From Clostridia bacterium (GTDB lineage: Bacteria > Bacillota > Clostridia > Oscillospirales > Acutalibacteraceae), in contig JAFWAC010000005.1 in NCBI GenBank assembly GCA_017507805.1, positions 1-64,000 of the forward strand: a DNA stretch of 64,000 nt. The letters run 5' to 3'. The position numbers and the translations under genes were made by a program. This document shows positions 41,665 through 50,604 of the stretch, piece after piece. The first letter of the stretch is position 1. Each line of letters starts with the position of its first letter. The notes under the pieces are model-generated. The model saw only the letters and a list, made by a program, of their open reading frames with translations, ran no database searches and was not told the origin of the DNA.

Positions 41665-41701
41665 GCACAGTGCAGCCGCCTTTTGGCAGTTACACCGTGC
41701 A
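41665..41701 (-). terminator. Terminator after yebC-family gene
   Basis: An imperfect GC-rich stem GCACGGTG...CACTGTGC (41667-41700) with A- and T-runs on both sides; on the minus strand it is followed by TTTGTTTTTG. It also separates yebC from the MATE gene. Confidence 0.75.
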
Positions 41702-41710
41702 TTTTTTTAT

Positions 41711-42451
41711 TTATTCATCGTCACCCTCGGGCATATCCCAATTGTGCCAGACTGCCTGAACATCATCGTTATCCTCGAGCATATCAATAAGCTTCTCCAT
41801 TTTTGTAACGGCTTCCTCGTCCTCAATGGCGGTCATAGTCTGGGGAATGTAGGCAACCTCTGCCGAAAGGAAGCTATATCCCTTTTCCTCAAGCACATCG
41901 CGGACAGCGCCCAAATCGTTTGGCTCTGTTGTGATTTCAAAAACATCGCCGTCAAAATTAAAGTCGTCTGCTCCGGCTTCAAGGGCGGCCTCCATAACGG
42001 TGTCCTCGTCAAGCCCCTCGGCTTCAATCTGAATGACACCCTTGCGGTCAAACATAAACATAACCGAGCCTGATTGACCGAGATTTCCGCCGCATTTATC
42101 AAAATAATGCCGCATTTCGCCTGCGGTGCGGTTTCGGTTATCCGAAAGGGTTTCAACCACAACGGCAACACCGCACGGACCGTAGCCCTCGTAGATTAGC
42201 TCCTCGTAATTATTAGCCTCACCGTCTCCGGCGGCTTTTTTGATAATTCTTTCAATATTTTCATTTGGCACATTTGCCGCCTTTGCCTTGGCAATGGCAT
42301 CCTTAAGCTTACTGTTTTCGTTCGGATTTGCACCGCCTGTTTTAACTATAACAGCAATCTCTCTGCCTATTTTAGTGAATATTTTTGCCTTTGCGGCATC
42401 TGTCTTTTCTTTTTTGCGCTTAATATTATTCCATTTGGAATGTCCGGACAT
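41711..42451 (-). CDS. YebC/PmpR-family regulator
   Basis: A 246-residue protein of the TACO1/YebC family, which acts on transcription or on translation of proline-rich stretches. The N-terminus MSGHSKWNNIKRKKEKTDAAK is diagnostic; YGPCGVAVVVETLSDNRNRTAGEMRH and the acidic C-terminus agree. The ATG at 42451 has AAAGGA about 8 bases upstream. It lies 43 bp downstream of dusB on the same strand. Confidence 0.95.
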   Translation of the reverse strand: MSGHSKWNNIKRKKEKTDAAKAKIFTKIGREIAVIVKTGGANPNENSKLKDAIAKAKAANVPNENIERIIKKAAGDGEANNYEELIYEGYGPCGVAVVVETLSDNRNRTAGEMRHYFDKCGGNLGQSGSVMFMFDRKGVIQIEAEGLDEDTVMEAALEAGADDFNFDGDVFEITTEPNDLGAVRDVLEEKGYSFLSAEVAYIPQTMTAIEDEEAVTKMEKLIDMLEDNDDVQAVWHNWDMPEGDDE

Positions 42452-42494
42452 ATTTTCGCATCCTTTCTCAAATCTGCCATTAATATTACCACAT

Positions 42495-43457
42495 TTATCG
42501 GTTTTGTTCAAGGGCTTTGGCACAAATATTTTCAATATCTGAAAGAGAATTTATTTCACCGCACAGCCGCCGAAGCGCGGCGGCGCCGTTCAAGCCCTGC
42601 ATATACCACGCGGTGTGCTTTCTTGCTTCAAGAATTGCATTGCGGGGGTCTTTGTATTCGTGCATAAGGGCAACCTGCTCCATAAGCACCCTGAATTTTT
42701 GCTCCAATGTGGGCGGTGTGTAGGCTTTACCGCTTAAAAAGCTGTTTATTTCCTCAAAAACAAAGGGATTTCCCTGTGCGGCGCGCCCGACCGACACAAA
42801 GGAACAGCCTGTAGCCGAATACATATACTGCGCGGAATCACCGTCACGCACATCGCCGTTGGCAATAACGGGAATTGAAAGTCTTTTCACAACCTCGGCA
42901 ATTACATTATAATTAATGCCCTGCGCGTACATCTGCTTTCTTGTTCTGCCGTGAATTGTTACCGCCGCGGCGCCTGCCGCCTCACAGCGCACCGCCAATT
43001 CGGGAGCGTTTATGCTCTCCTCGTCCCAGCCCGTCCGCATTTTAACCGTCACCGGAACATTAACCGCCTTTACCACCGCCTCAACGATTTTTTCCGCAAG
43101 CAATGGGTCTTTCATAAGCGCGCTTCCGCCGCCGTTACCTGCAACCTTAGGGGCAGGACAGCCCATATTAATGTCTATGAAATCAGGCTCAAATTCAAGC
43201 GCCTTTACCGCCGCCTGAGCCATAATTTCAGGCTCGCACCCGAAAAGCTGTGAGCCAATCGGTCTTTCCTTTTCGTTGCAGGAAAGCAGTGCCGCCGATT
43301 TTTTGTCCCCAAGGGTTACTCCTCTGGAGCTTGTAAGCTCGCCCACACAAAAGGCGGCGCCGTGTGCCATACAGATTTCACGCATTGCACGGTCGGCTAC
43401 CCCCGCCATTGGAGCTAATGCGGCAAAGCCGTTTATTTTTAAGCTACCTATATTCAT
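42495..43457 (-). CDS. dusB: tRNA-dihydrouridine synthase (DusB-type)
   Basis: Reduces uridines in the tRNA D-loop with FMN. 320 residues, TIM barrel: LAPMAGVADRAMREI (about 14-28), DINMGCPAPKVAGNGGGSALM (about 96-116) with the catalytic Cys, VTVKMRTGW, TIHGRTRKQMY and PVIANGDVRDG. The ATG at 43457 has AAAAGGAAG upstream. It follows the restriction-modification operon by 31 bp and precedes yebC. Confidence 0.94.
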   Translation of the reverse strand: MNIGSLKINGFAALAPMAGVADRAMREICMAHGAAFCVGELTSSRGVTLGDKKSAALLSCNEKERPIGSQLFGCEPEIMAQAAVKALEFEPDFIDINMGCPAPKVAGNGGGSALMKDPLLAEKIVEAVVKAVNVPVTVKMRTGWDEESINAPELAVRCEAAGAAAVTIHGRTRKQMYAQGINYNVIAEVVKRLSIPVIANGDVRDGDSAQYMYSATGCSFVSVGRAAQGNPFVFEEINSFLSGKAYTPPTLEQKFRVLMEQVALMHEYKDPRNAILEARKHTAWYMQGLNGAAALRRLCGEINSLSDIENICAKALEQNR

Positions 43458-43487
43458 AAAAGCTTCCTTTTCAAACAAAAAAGTGGA

Positions 43488-44237
43488 TTATTTTCTAAAT
43501 ACAAACAAATACTCATGTGCTATAAGTAAAAAGTTGTATTTGACACTATTCGTTTTCCAATATCCCGTTGCTTTACAATTATGCTGTTCTTTAATAATCA
43601 ACTCTTTGAGTTTAAACCCAGCATTTTCAAAAACATGCATAACATCAAAGGACATTGGTATCATATGACCTTTTTGACGAGTATCACCCATAAGAATAGC
43701 GCAGAATTTGTCTTTTTTCAAAACACGATAGCTTTCTGCCGCAACCTTTTTCATTTCCTCAAGAAAATCTTTGACCTTTAGCAAAGACAAATCGTTAGGA
43801 ATATCCTCGCTATACTTAATAATGTCCGCATACGGCGGATGGGTGCAAATTAAATCAATGCTGCCACCCGGCACAAAGTCGAGATTTCTTGCATCTCCTT
43901 TGTGTAGATACACTTTCCCGTTTGCACCAATGTGTTCAAAATCGGTTTTTTCCTTGCAACGGGCAAGCGCACTATCGTTTATGTCAACACCGATAATATT
44001 TCTGTTAAGTAATTTGGCTTCTACAAGGGTAGTGCCACCCCCGGCAAATTGATCGAGAACTAAATCGTTTTCTTTGGAATAGCGGAGCAAAATATTCCGC
44101 GGAATGTATGGCGACCAATTACCGCGCCATTTAGCATCATGGGTTGCCCAATCGCCGCGTTTTGGAAACGACCAATGTGTAGTCATCTCTAATTCAAAAT
44201 TTTCAGGCTCCCATTTGGTGATTTTTTTAGTTTTCAT
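43488..44237 (-). CDS. DNA methyltransferase of the restriction-modification operon
   Basis: A 249-residue SAM-dependent DNA methyltransferase. The SAM motif DQFAGGGTTLVEA is at about residues 60-72, VDINDSALARC after it, and the catalytic motif THPPYADII (about 131-139). The motif order (SAM site first, then PPY) fits amino-methyltransferases of N4-cytosine or N6-adenine type. The ATG at 44237 lies just past the stop of the nuclease gene (44239); the longer frame would overlap that gene. Third gene of a restriction-modification operon. Specificity cannot be read from sequence by eye. Confidence 0.88.
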   Translation of the reverse strand: MKTKKITKWEPENFELEMTTHWSFPKRGDWATHDAKWRGNWSPYIPRNILLRYSKENDLVLDQFAGGGTTLVEAKLLNRNIIGVDINDSALARCKEKTDFEHIGANGKVYLHKGDARNLDFVPGGSIDLICTHPPYADIIKYSEDIPNDLSLLKVKDFLEEMKKVAAESYRVLKKDKFCAILMGDTRQKGHMIPMSFDVMHVFENAGFKLKELIIKEQHNCKATGYWKTNSVKYNFLLIAHEYLFVFRK

Positions 44238-44238
44238 A

Positions 44239-44769
44239 TCAAGCCTCATTTGGAACAGGTAAGCCAAATTTATATAATGGTATATACTCAAAATAATAGT
44301 GACACCTTACACTATGAATATAATCTAACACATCTTTGTATCTGGGATCTCTAAACCAATCACTTAACAAATACATATATTCGACATCTATGTTCGCTTT
44401 AGATAATAATTTCTGATATTGCTTTTTCTTAAAATCGCAGGTTTGTAATTTTTCATCAACCGAGCCTGCTACTTGTTGAAATTTACATTCTATAATATAC
44501 AGAGTATTTTTAATTATTACAAAAATACTATCGTCAGGCAAAAGTTGCTTTGAAATGATTTTAGTCCAATCTATTTCAAGCTCTTTTAAAAATATTTTGT
44601 AAAAATCGTATTTTTTGAATATTCTTGCAACCAATTCATTTTCGTAATAAACTCTATCCTTAATAACTTCATATCCTTTTTGCATAGAAAGAAATGTAGA
44701 CAAATCGGTTTTTCCTTCAAACACAAGCCCCGTTTTAGTGTTGCCCCCGCCTTTTCCGTTTTTTATCAT
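44239..44769 (-). CDS. PD-(D/E)xK restriction endonuclease
   Basis: A 176-residue nuclease. The N-terminal GKGGGNTKTGLVFEGKTDL matches a family of PD-(D/E)xK type II-like nucleases. The catalytic core is DDSIFVIIKNTLYIIECKFQQ (about 85-105): Asp, then ExK. It lies between two methyltransferase genes: 4-bp overlap with the upstream Dam-type gene and 1 bp from the downstream one. This is the restriction subunit by context and motif. AT-rich compared with dusB and pnp, consistent with horizontal gain. Confidence 0.85.
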   Translation of the reverse strand: MIKNGKGGGNTKTGLVFEGKTDLSTFLSMQKGYEVIKDRVYYENELVARIFKKYDFYKIFLKELEIDWTKIISKQLLPDDSIFVIIKNTLYIIECKFQQVAGSVDEKLQTCDFKKKQYQKLLSKANIDVEYMYLLSDWFRDPRYKDVLDYIHSVRCHYYFEYIPLYKFGLPVPNEA

Positions 44770-45857
44770 GCTTTTTCTCCTCCCTTAAAATTGCAGATAA
44801 GCAATTCCTTGATTTTTCCTCTTGCTTGAGCCTGACAGTTAATCATTCGTGTCGCCTCAACGCGTTTAATATTATATTCAGAGTAGATGTTGTCAAAAAA
44901 AGCATCTTTGGTATTCGTGTTTTTAGGATCTGAATTGCTGAGCAAGATCTTTGCACCCTTTTTGCGCATATCATTGACAAATCGTGCGAGTTCAATTTGC
45001 TCGTTATCATCAAACAAATTTTCGGTATATGCGGTGAAGCTTGCGGTACCGGTAATAGGTCTGTACGGCGGATCAAAATAAACGAAAGTGTTTTTATCAA
45101 TAAAATCAGCTGACTTTTTATAATCTCCGCACACAATGGAAACTCTTTGCAGCTTTTCCGATACTGCCCTGAGATTGTTTTCGTCACAAATCATAGGATT
45201 TTTATATGCACCCATAGGAACATTAAAGAAGCCTTTTCTGTTTACTCGAAACAGACCATTGAAACAAGTTTTATTTAAGAATATCATCAATGCCGCTTTT
45301 TCAACATTAATATTCTCCTTTTCGTTATCTTTCAAATTGTTGAAACGGTCGCGCTTTTCTATATAATATGCTTTACGAGCAACTGTATCTAAAGGAATAA
45401 ACTCATTTTGCATATTATAAAGTGTTTTAATTAAAGCATCAATATTATTTCGAATAATGTGATAGGTGTTAATTAGTTCAGCATTAATATCGCTGATATA
45501 AACCTCTTTCAAAGTATATTTACTGAGTATATCGAATAAAACAGCGCCGCCACCAACAAAGGGTTCTGCATATTTTGTGATATGTTCGTCATCAAAAGGA
45601 TAATATTGCTCAATTTCTTTGATAAGCTGACCTTTGCCACCTGCCCATTTCAAAAAAGGTTTAACAACTTTTTCTTTACTTTCCGCATATTCGCGGCTTC
45701 GCGCGTCTTCCGGCTTTTGAGCATTAATTGGGATAATCCACATATTACCTAACATTGCAACATCTGTTATACGGTTTTCCTTACACAGTGTCAAAACTCG
45801 TCTGTGAGATATATTCCATTTTTCGGCGGCTTCGTTTGCTGTCATATATGCTATCAT
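44766..45857 (-). CDS. Dam-family adenine methyltransferase with N-terminal HTH
   Basis: A 363-residue N6-adenine DNA methyltransferase (D12 class). The first about 60 residues form an excisionase/MerR-like helix-turn-helix (MTANEAAEKWNISHRRVLTLCKENRI). The catalytic part follows: FLKWAGGKGQL (SAM loop, about 68-78), AEPFVGGGAVLF (about 97-108) and YFDPPYRPIT (about 260-269), with LLSNSDP later as in the M.DpnII/MboI group. The HTH suggests it also regulates its own promoter, which carries a palindrome. It protects host DNA from the downstream nuclease. GATC specificity is possible but unproven. Confidence 0.92.
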   Translation of the reverse strand: MIAYMTANEAAEKWNISHRRVLTLCKENRITDVAMLGNMWIIPINAQKPEDARSREYAESKEKVVKPFLKWAGGKGQLIKEIEQYYPFDDEHITKYAEPFVGGGAVLFDILSKYTLKEVYISDINAELINTYHIIRNNIDALIKTLYNMQNEFIPLDTVARKAYYIEKRDRFNNLKDNEKENINVEKAALMIFLNKTCFNGLFRVNRKGFFNVPMGAYKNPMICDENNLRAVSEKLQRVSIVCGDYKKSADFIDKNTFVYFDPPYRPITGTASFTAYTENLFDDNEQIELARFVNDMRKKGAKILLSNSDPKNTNTKDAFFDNIYSEYNIKRVEATRMINCQAQARGKIKELLICNFKGGEKA

Positions 45858-45880
45858 CAGTTCACAACCTTTCTGAAATG

Positions 45881-45909
45881 ATTATATTCCAAAATTGGAA
45901 TAAAAGCAA
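45881..45909 (-). promoter_or_regulatory. R-M operon promoter with palindromic operator
   Basis: Minus strand TTGCTT (45904-45909), 17 bp, TATAAT (45881-45886). A palindrome ATTCCAA-AA-TTGGAAT (45886-45901, 7-bp arms) fills the spacer, so a protein bound there would block RNA polymerase. Confidence 0.75.
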
Positions 45910-45933
45910 TACCGTTTTTAAAAAATTATAAAA

Positions 45934-45975
45934 TTCAAGGGAGACAAATTCCTTTTGAACAGTCTCCCTTGAATG
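45934..45975 (-). terminator. Terminator of the rpsO-pnp operon
   Basis: A perfect 12-bp stem (45934-45945 with 45962-45973), followed on the minus strand by a TTTT tract. Confidence 0.88.
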
Positions 45976-45994
45976 GTCAATTTTTATATTTAAA

Positions 45995-48187
45995 TTAATC
46001 GTGCTTTCTGAAGCCGCGGCGATCTCTGCCACCGTTTCTCGGCTGGGGAACATTATCGGCATCGGGGTCAACAACCGCGCCGTTAATCTCAACCAAAGCA
46101 TCGCGTCTTGAAAGGTTAATTCTACCCTGGTCGTCAATCTCGGTAACCTTAACAAGCACCTGATCGCCAACATTTACAACATCCTCAACCTTTTCAACAC
46201 GCTTAACATCAAGCTTGGAAATGTGAACAAGACCTTCCTTGCCGGGAGCAATCTCAACAAATGCGCCAAAGGTCATAAGTCTTGTTACCTTGCCGCTGTA
46301 AACTGCGCCGATTTCGGGATCGTTTGCGATAAGCTCAACAATGGAGATTGCCTGCTTTGCCTTTTCAATATCAAGACCGGCAACATAAACATGACCGTCC
46401 TCCTCGATATTGATTGTGCAGTCGCACTGCTCCTGAATGGACTGAATAACCTTACCCTGCTTACCGATAACATCACCGATTTTATCGGGGCTGATAACGG
46501 TGGAGAGCATCTTGGGTGCATACTTCGAAAGCTCTGCACGGGGTGCAGGGATTGCTTTAAGCATAACCTCGTCAAGAATGTGAAGTCTTGCCTTGTGTGT
46601 CTTGGCGAAAGCTTCTTTAATAATAGCAGGTGTAAGACCGTGTACCTTTAAGTCCATCTGGATTGCGGTGATACCCTTGTGAGTACCTGCAACCTTAAAG
46701 TCCATATCGCCGTAGAAATCCTCTAAGCCCTGAATGTCTACCATGGTCATAAAGTCACCGTAAACACCGTCATCCCCTGTGATAAGACCGCAGGAAATAC
46801 CTGCAACGGGAGCCTTAATCGGAACACCTGCCGCCATAAGCGCAAGTGTTGAACCGCAGATAGAGCCCTGTGAGGTGGAGCCGTTGGAGGAAAGCACCTC
46901 GGACACCACGCGGATAGCATAGGGGAATTCCTCAACAGAGGGGATTACAGGCACCAAAGCCTTTTCAGCCAACGCACCATGACCGATTTCGCGTCTGCCG
47001 GGACCACGGGAGGGCTTGGTTTCACCCACAGAATATGAGGGGAAATTGTAATGGTGGATATATCTCTTGGAAACCTCCTCGTCAAGACCGTCAAGCTTCT
47101 GAGCCTCGCTTACGGGAGCCAGGGTGGCGATTGAAAGCACCTGTGTCTGACCGCGAGTGAACATACCTGAACCGTGAACGCGGGGCAACAAATCAACCTT
47201 TGCGTCAAGAGGACGGATATCGTCAATACCTCTGCCGTCAACACGCTTTTTCTCGTCCTTAAGCCAACTTCTTACAACATGCTTCTGGATAAGATAAAGG
47301 ATTTCGTCAATCTTTGCCTCGTTACCCTCAAACTGAGCATCGTATTTCTCGTGCAAAGCGTTGCTTATGGGCAGTAAAGCCGCATCGCGAACAAGCTTAT
47401 CGTCTGTATCGAGTGCCTTTTTAACATCCTCAATGCAGAATGCCTCCATCTCGGCAAAGATAACGGGGTCGGGGTCGTTAGACTCAAACTCAAACTTAGG
47501 CTTGCCGATTTCTGCAACGATACCGTTTATAAACTTAACAACCTCTTTGTTTGCCTCGTGACCTGCCATAATGCAGTCAAACATAAGTTCATCATCAATC
47601 TCATTAGCACCTGCCTCAATCATAGCCACCAAATCGGCTGTTGAGGAAACGGTCAAATTAAGGTCGGTCTTAGCGCGCTGCTCCAAGGTGGGGTTGATAA
47701 CGATTTCGCCGTCAACCAAGCCAACATTAACGCTTGAAATAGGGCCTGCCCACGGAATATCGGAAATTGCAATGGCGCAGGAAACACCGATTGCGGCGGC
47801 TATCTCGGGTGAGCAATCAGGGTCAACCGACATAACGGTTGCTACAACCGAGCAGTCGTTCCTCATATCCTTGGGGAACAAGGGGCGGATGGGACGGTCA
47901 ATACAACGGGAAGCCAGAATTGCCTTGTCGCTTGCTTTTCCCTCGCGTCTTGTGAAGGAGCCGGGAATTCTGCCCACAGAGTACATCTTTTCCTCATAGT
48001 CTACCGACAAGGGGAAAAAGTCCACACCCTCGCGGGGCTTCGGTGAAGCGGTAACGGTGCAGAGCACCTTAGTATCGCCATAGGTTGCCATAACAGCCGC
48101 ATTTGCAAGCTGTGCCATCATACCGGTTTCAAGGGTTAGCCTTCTGCCGGCAAGCTCTGTTTCGTAAATCTTGAAATTTTCAAACAT
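45995..48187 (-). CDS. pnp: Polyribonucleotide nucleotidyltransferase (PNPase)
   Basis: A 730-residue 3'-5' exoribonuclease of mRNA decay. Two RNase PH domains (about 1-220 and 300-540, the second with FTRGQTQVLSIATL and PSYSVGETKPSRGPGRREIGHG), a KH domain (about 555-610, VISPDKIGDVIGKQGKVIQ) and an S1 domain (about 620-690, GKVTRLMTFGAFVEIAPGKEGLVHISKL). ATG 48187 has AAAAGGAGA upstream. It follows rpsO as in most Firmicutes. Confidence 0.97.
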   Translation of the reverse strand: MFENFKIYETELAGRRLTLETGMMAQLANAAVMATYGDTKVLCTVTASPKPREGVDFFPLSVDYEEKMYSVGRIPGSFTRREGKASDKAILASRCIDRPIRPLFPKDMRNDCSVVATVMSVDPDCSPEIAAAIGVSCAIAISDIPWAGPISSVNVGLVDGEIVINPTLEQRAKTDLNLTVSSTADLVAMIEAGANEIDDELMFDCIMAGHEANKEVVKFINGIVAEIGKPKFEFESNDPDPVIFAEMEAFCIEDVKKALDTDDKLVRDAALLPISNALHEKYDAQFEGNEAKIDEILYLIQKHVVRSWLKDEKKRVDGRGIDDIRPLDAKVDLLPRVHGSGMFTRGQTQVLSIATLAPVSEAQKLDGLDEEVSKRYIHHYNFPSYSVGETKPSRGPGRREIGHGALAEKALVPVIPSVEEFPYAIRVVSEVLSSNGSTSQGSICGSTLALMAAGVPIKAPVAGISCGLITGDDGVYGDFMTMVDIQGLEDFYGDMDFKVAGTHKGITAIQMDLKVHGLTPAIIKEAFAKTHKARLHILDEVMLKAIPAPRAELSKYAPKMLSTVISPDKIGDVIGKQGKVIQSIQEQCDCTINIEEDGHVYVAGLDIEKAKQAISIVELIANDPEIGAVYSGKVTRLMTFGAFVEIAPGKEGLVHISKLDVKRVEKVEDVVNVGDQVLVKVTEIDDQGRINLSRRDALVEINGAVVDPDADNVPQPRNGGRDRRGFRKHD

Positions 48188-48310
48188 TTTTAATCTCCTT
48201 TTCTTGCTTTTCTTTTTTCGGAGATCTTTGTTTAGCAATAAATCCGAAGCCCGACCTTTCGGACACCCGATTTATCGCTAACCGCAAAAATCCCCGATAA
48301 TTTACAACAA

Positions 48311-48340
48311 GGCAGACCGAAAAGTTAAAAGCGGTCTGCC
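48311..48340 (-). other. rpsO-pnp intergenic hairpin
   Basis: An 8-bp GC-rich stem (48311-48318 with 48333-48340) directly after the rpsO stop, without a T-run. It is likely an mRNA processing or stability hairpin, as found between rpsO and pnp in other bacteria. Confidence 0.6.
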
Positions 48341-48350
48341 CTGAGTGTAC

Positions 48351-48614
48351 TTACTTACGGATGCCAAGTCTCTTAATAAGAGAACGGTATCTTTCGATGT
48401 CAACCTTCTGCAGATAAGCCAAAAGGTTTCTTCTGTGACCTACCATCTTAAGCAGACCGCGATAGGAATGCTTATCCTTCGGATGCTCCTTAAGGTGAGC
48501 GTTAAGCTCATTGATTCTGGTGGTAAGAACTGCAATCTGCACCTCGGGTGAACCGGTGTCCCCCTCATGAGTTGCATACTCAGCCATAACCTGCTGCTTT
48601 GTTTCCTTTGTCAT
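48351..48614 (-). CDS. rpsO: 30S ribosomal protein S15
   Basis: An 87-residue ribosomal protein that binds 16S rRNA early in small-subunit assembly. It is a textbook match: [19 protein letters not shown] (about 20-38), [20 protein letters not shown] and [10 protein letters not shown]. It precedes pnp. Its leader of about 110 nt (48615-48723) contains GC-rich complementary stretches and may be the S15 autoregulatory site. Confidence 0.98.
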   Translation of the reverse strand: MTKETKQQVMAEYATHEGDTGSPEVQIAVLTTRINELNAHLKEHPKDKHSYRGLLKMVGHRRNLLAYLQKVDIERYRSLIKRLGIRK

Positions 48615-48729
48615 TAGTTTTCACCTCTTTTTTTATTTTCCGCAAACCAAGCAACGGGTCAGGTGATTCCCCTTTGGGGCAGACGCCCGAAGCATAGTAA
48701 ACGGTAACGCGCTGCATAACAGCTTTAGT

Positions 48730-48758
48730 ATTTTACCACAGTTTTCTGAAAATGTAAA
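48730..48758 (-). promoter_or_regulatory. Sigma-A promoter of rpsO-pnp
   Basis: Minus strand TTTACA (48753-48758), 17 bp, TAAAAT (48730-48735), leaving a leader of about 110 nt. Confidence 0.75.
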
Positions 48759-48807
48759 GCATTTTTTTAAAAAGCTTAGTTCACCTGTCGAAAAGCATAG
48801 AAATTTG

Positions 48808-48837
48808 TTGACAAGGTATATTTATATATGTTAAACT
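48808..48837 (+). promoter_or_regulatory. Promoter of DUF2752/TM2 pair
   Basis: TTGACA (48808-48813) and TAAACT (48832-48837) with an 18-bp spacer. Confidence 0.6.
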
Positions 48838-48863
48838 ATTAATATAAATTAAGGGTGAGTGTT

Positions 48864-49226
48864 TTGCTTGAGTTTTTTAAGGCACACAAGTATTTAAGAC
48901 GCGGATTTTGGCTGTTTCTTATCATAAGCTACTTTGTTGTTACGATTTTTGTTATGGATTCCTTGGGTGTGGGTTGTGTATTCAGAGACCTTTGCGGTTT
49001 CCCTTGCCCCGGTTGCGGAATGACAAGTGCCTTTTTAAGCCTTTTGCAGTTGGATTTTTCTGCCGCTTTGCGATACAATCCTCTTGTTTTTTGTATGCCT
49101 TATCTTATAATTTACCTTTTCTTTGACCTTAAAAACAAAAGACTTCATAATTTTTTGCTTGCCACCATCGGTATTCTGGCGGTAATCAATTGGCTTTTGA
49201 GGCTTTTTGGAATATTAAGTATTTAA
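48864..49226 (+). CDS. DUF2752 membrane protein
   Basis: A protein of about 120 residues with three membrane spans and the family signature CxxRDLCGFPCPGCGMTSAF (about 40-55), a conserved cysteine cluster of unknown role. Start is TTG 48864 with AAGGG 8 bases upstream; GTG 48855 would overlap that site. The TM2-domain gene follows 18 bp later; the two families often occur together. Confidence 0.85.
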   Translation: MLEFFKAHKYLRRGFWLFLIISYFVVTIFVMDSLGVGCVFRDLCGFPCPGCGMTSAFLSLLQLDFSAALRYNPLVFCMPYLIIYLFFDLKNKRLHNFLLATIGILAVINWLLRLFGILSI

Positions 49227-49244
49227 TTTTAGGAGGAAATAAAA

Positions 49245-49646
49245 ATGTTTTGTAAAAATTGCGGTGCAGAAATCGATCCGAATGCAGCTATCTGCGTAAA
49301 GTGCGGCTTCAACAAGGGCACAGGCAACAAGTTCTGCCACAACTGCGGTGTTGAAACTGTTGAGGGTGCAAGCGTTTGCACAAACTGCGGTTATGCGCTT
49401 GGCGGTATTCCGGTTAGCGGTGAGCAGAAATCTAAATTGGTTGCTGTTTTGCTGGCTTTCTTCTTGGGTGGTATTGGTATTCACGATTTTTATCTTGGCT
49501 ACACAAAGTACGGCATTATCAAAATTATTCTCACTGTTTGCACCGGCGTGGGCGGTAGCATCTGGGCTTTGATTGATTTTATCAGACTTCTCACAGGCTC
49601 AATCAATGCAGATGCTAACGGTGTTCCGCTTAAGAACGAGTTTTAA
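49245..49646 (+). CDS. Double zinc-ribbon TM2-domain protein
   Basis: A 133-residue protein: two short zinc ribbons (MFCKNCGAEIDPNAAICVKCG and KFCHNCGVETVEGASVCTNCG, residues 1-48) then a TM2 domain with two membrane spans (about 60-115, LVAVLLAFFLGGIGIHDFYLG with the GxHxFYLG signature). AGGAGG precedes the ATG. Function of TM2 proteins in bacteria is unknown. Confidence 0.9.
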   Translation: MFCKNCGAEIDPNAAICVKCGFNKGTGNKFCHNCGVETVEGASVCTNCGYALGGIPVSGEQKSKLVAVLLAFFLGGIGIHDFYLGYTKYGIIKIILTVCTGVGGSIWALIDFIRLLTGSINADANGVPLKNEF

Positions 49647-49650
49647 TTTT

Positions 49651-49680
49651 AAAACCCTCCGAAAAGGAGGGCTTTTTTTG
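49651..49680 (+). terminator. Terminator after TM2 gene
   Basis: An 8-bp GC-rich stem (AACCCTCC/GGAGGG) with a run of seven T's. Confidence 0.88.
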
Positions 49681-49698
49681 ATTATATAGATAAATAAA

Positions 49699-50392
49699 CC
49701 ACCTGCTATGCAGGTGGAATGTACGGACTTTAGTGTCAGCATTGGTATATACAAAAAATCACCGTTCTGTTATATTGGAAACGGCTACCAACCGAAACCA
49801 AACAGAACGGAGGACATTAGAAATGTTAAACAAAGCTAATGACACATTTAGTTTAGCACACACAAGTTGGAAATGTCAATATCACATAGTGTTTGCGCCT
49901 AAGTATAGACGCAAAGCAATATATGGGAAATTGAAAAGAGAAATAGGAGCAATACTGCGAGAGTTGTGCGAGCGCAAACACGTAGGAATAATAGAAGCAC
50001 ATGCAATGCCGGATCATATTCATATGCTTGTTGAGATACCACCAAACCAACGAGTAAGTGATTTTATGGGATACTTAAAAGGCAAAAGTACAATGATAAT
50101 ATTCGAGAGATTTTCAAATTTAAAATATAAATATGGAAATCGACATTTTTGGTGTAGGGGATATTATGTAAGTACGGTAGGTGGAAACAAAGAAGGTATT
50201 GCAAAATATATAAGAGAGCAAGAGCACGAAGATCAAATATATGATCAGTTAGCAATAAAGGAGTACACAGATCCATTTAAGGATTAGTATACTCCTTGCG
50301 GTTGGTAGCTTTAGCGTGCAGCGTACCCCTTTAGGGGTTGCTGGTGAAGTTCCCTTTAGGGTTGTTGTTAAAACCACCGGCTTAGCCGGTGG
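49699..50392 (+). mobile_element. IS200-type insertion sequence
   Basis: About 0.7 kb, bounded by subterminal hairpins: left CCACCTGC/GCAGGTGG (49699-49717) and right CCACCGGC/GCCGGTGG (50374-50392). Such hairpins are the transposase recognition sites in IS200/IS605 elements, which have no inverted terminal repeats. An 11-bp inverted pair (49784-49794 with 50299-50309) also brackets the gene. Only tnpA is present; there is no tnpB. It is inserted just after the TM2 terminator. Exact cleavage points are not defined. Confidence 0.85.
49823..50287 (+). CDS. tnpA: IS200-type Y1 transposase TnpA
   Basis: A 154-residue single-strand DNA transposase. HUH motif in AMPDHIHMLVEI (about 62-73) and the nucleophile tyrosine in YYVSTVGGNKEGIAKYIREQE (about 114-134) are intact, so it may be active. 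The ATG at 49823 has GGAGG 9 bases upstream. A 10-bp perfect stem (49762-49771 with 49801-49810) ends inside that ribosome site, so translation is probably held low, as known for IS200. Confidence 0.93.
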   Translation: MLNKANDTFSLAHTSWKCQYHIVFAPKYRRKAIYGKLKREIGAILRELCERKHVGIIEAHAMPDHIHMLVEIPPNQRVSDFMGYLKGKSTMIIFERFSNLKYKYGNRHFWCRGYYVSTVGGNKEGIAKYIREQEHEDQIYDQLAIKEYTDPFKD

Positions 50393-50604
50393 ATATTTAT
50401 TTTAGATTGATTTTTTCGTAGGCTCTACTTGGTTACCCCAACATTTATTATAGAGCCCTTAAAATAAGCTTACTAAAGGAATTTTTATTCTAATTATTTA
50501 TATATGTTTTCGGAAAATCCATTTGTAATAATTCTTTTTAAATTCTTTAACCGAGTGAAAGAATTCCATTTCAGAGTTTGAGAAAAGGTCTGCTACTGTG
50601 AAAT

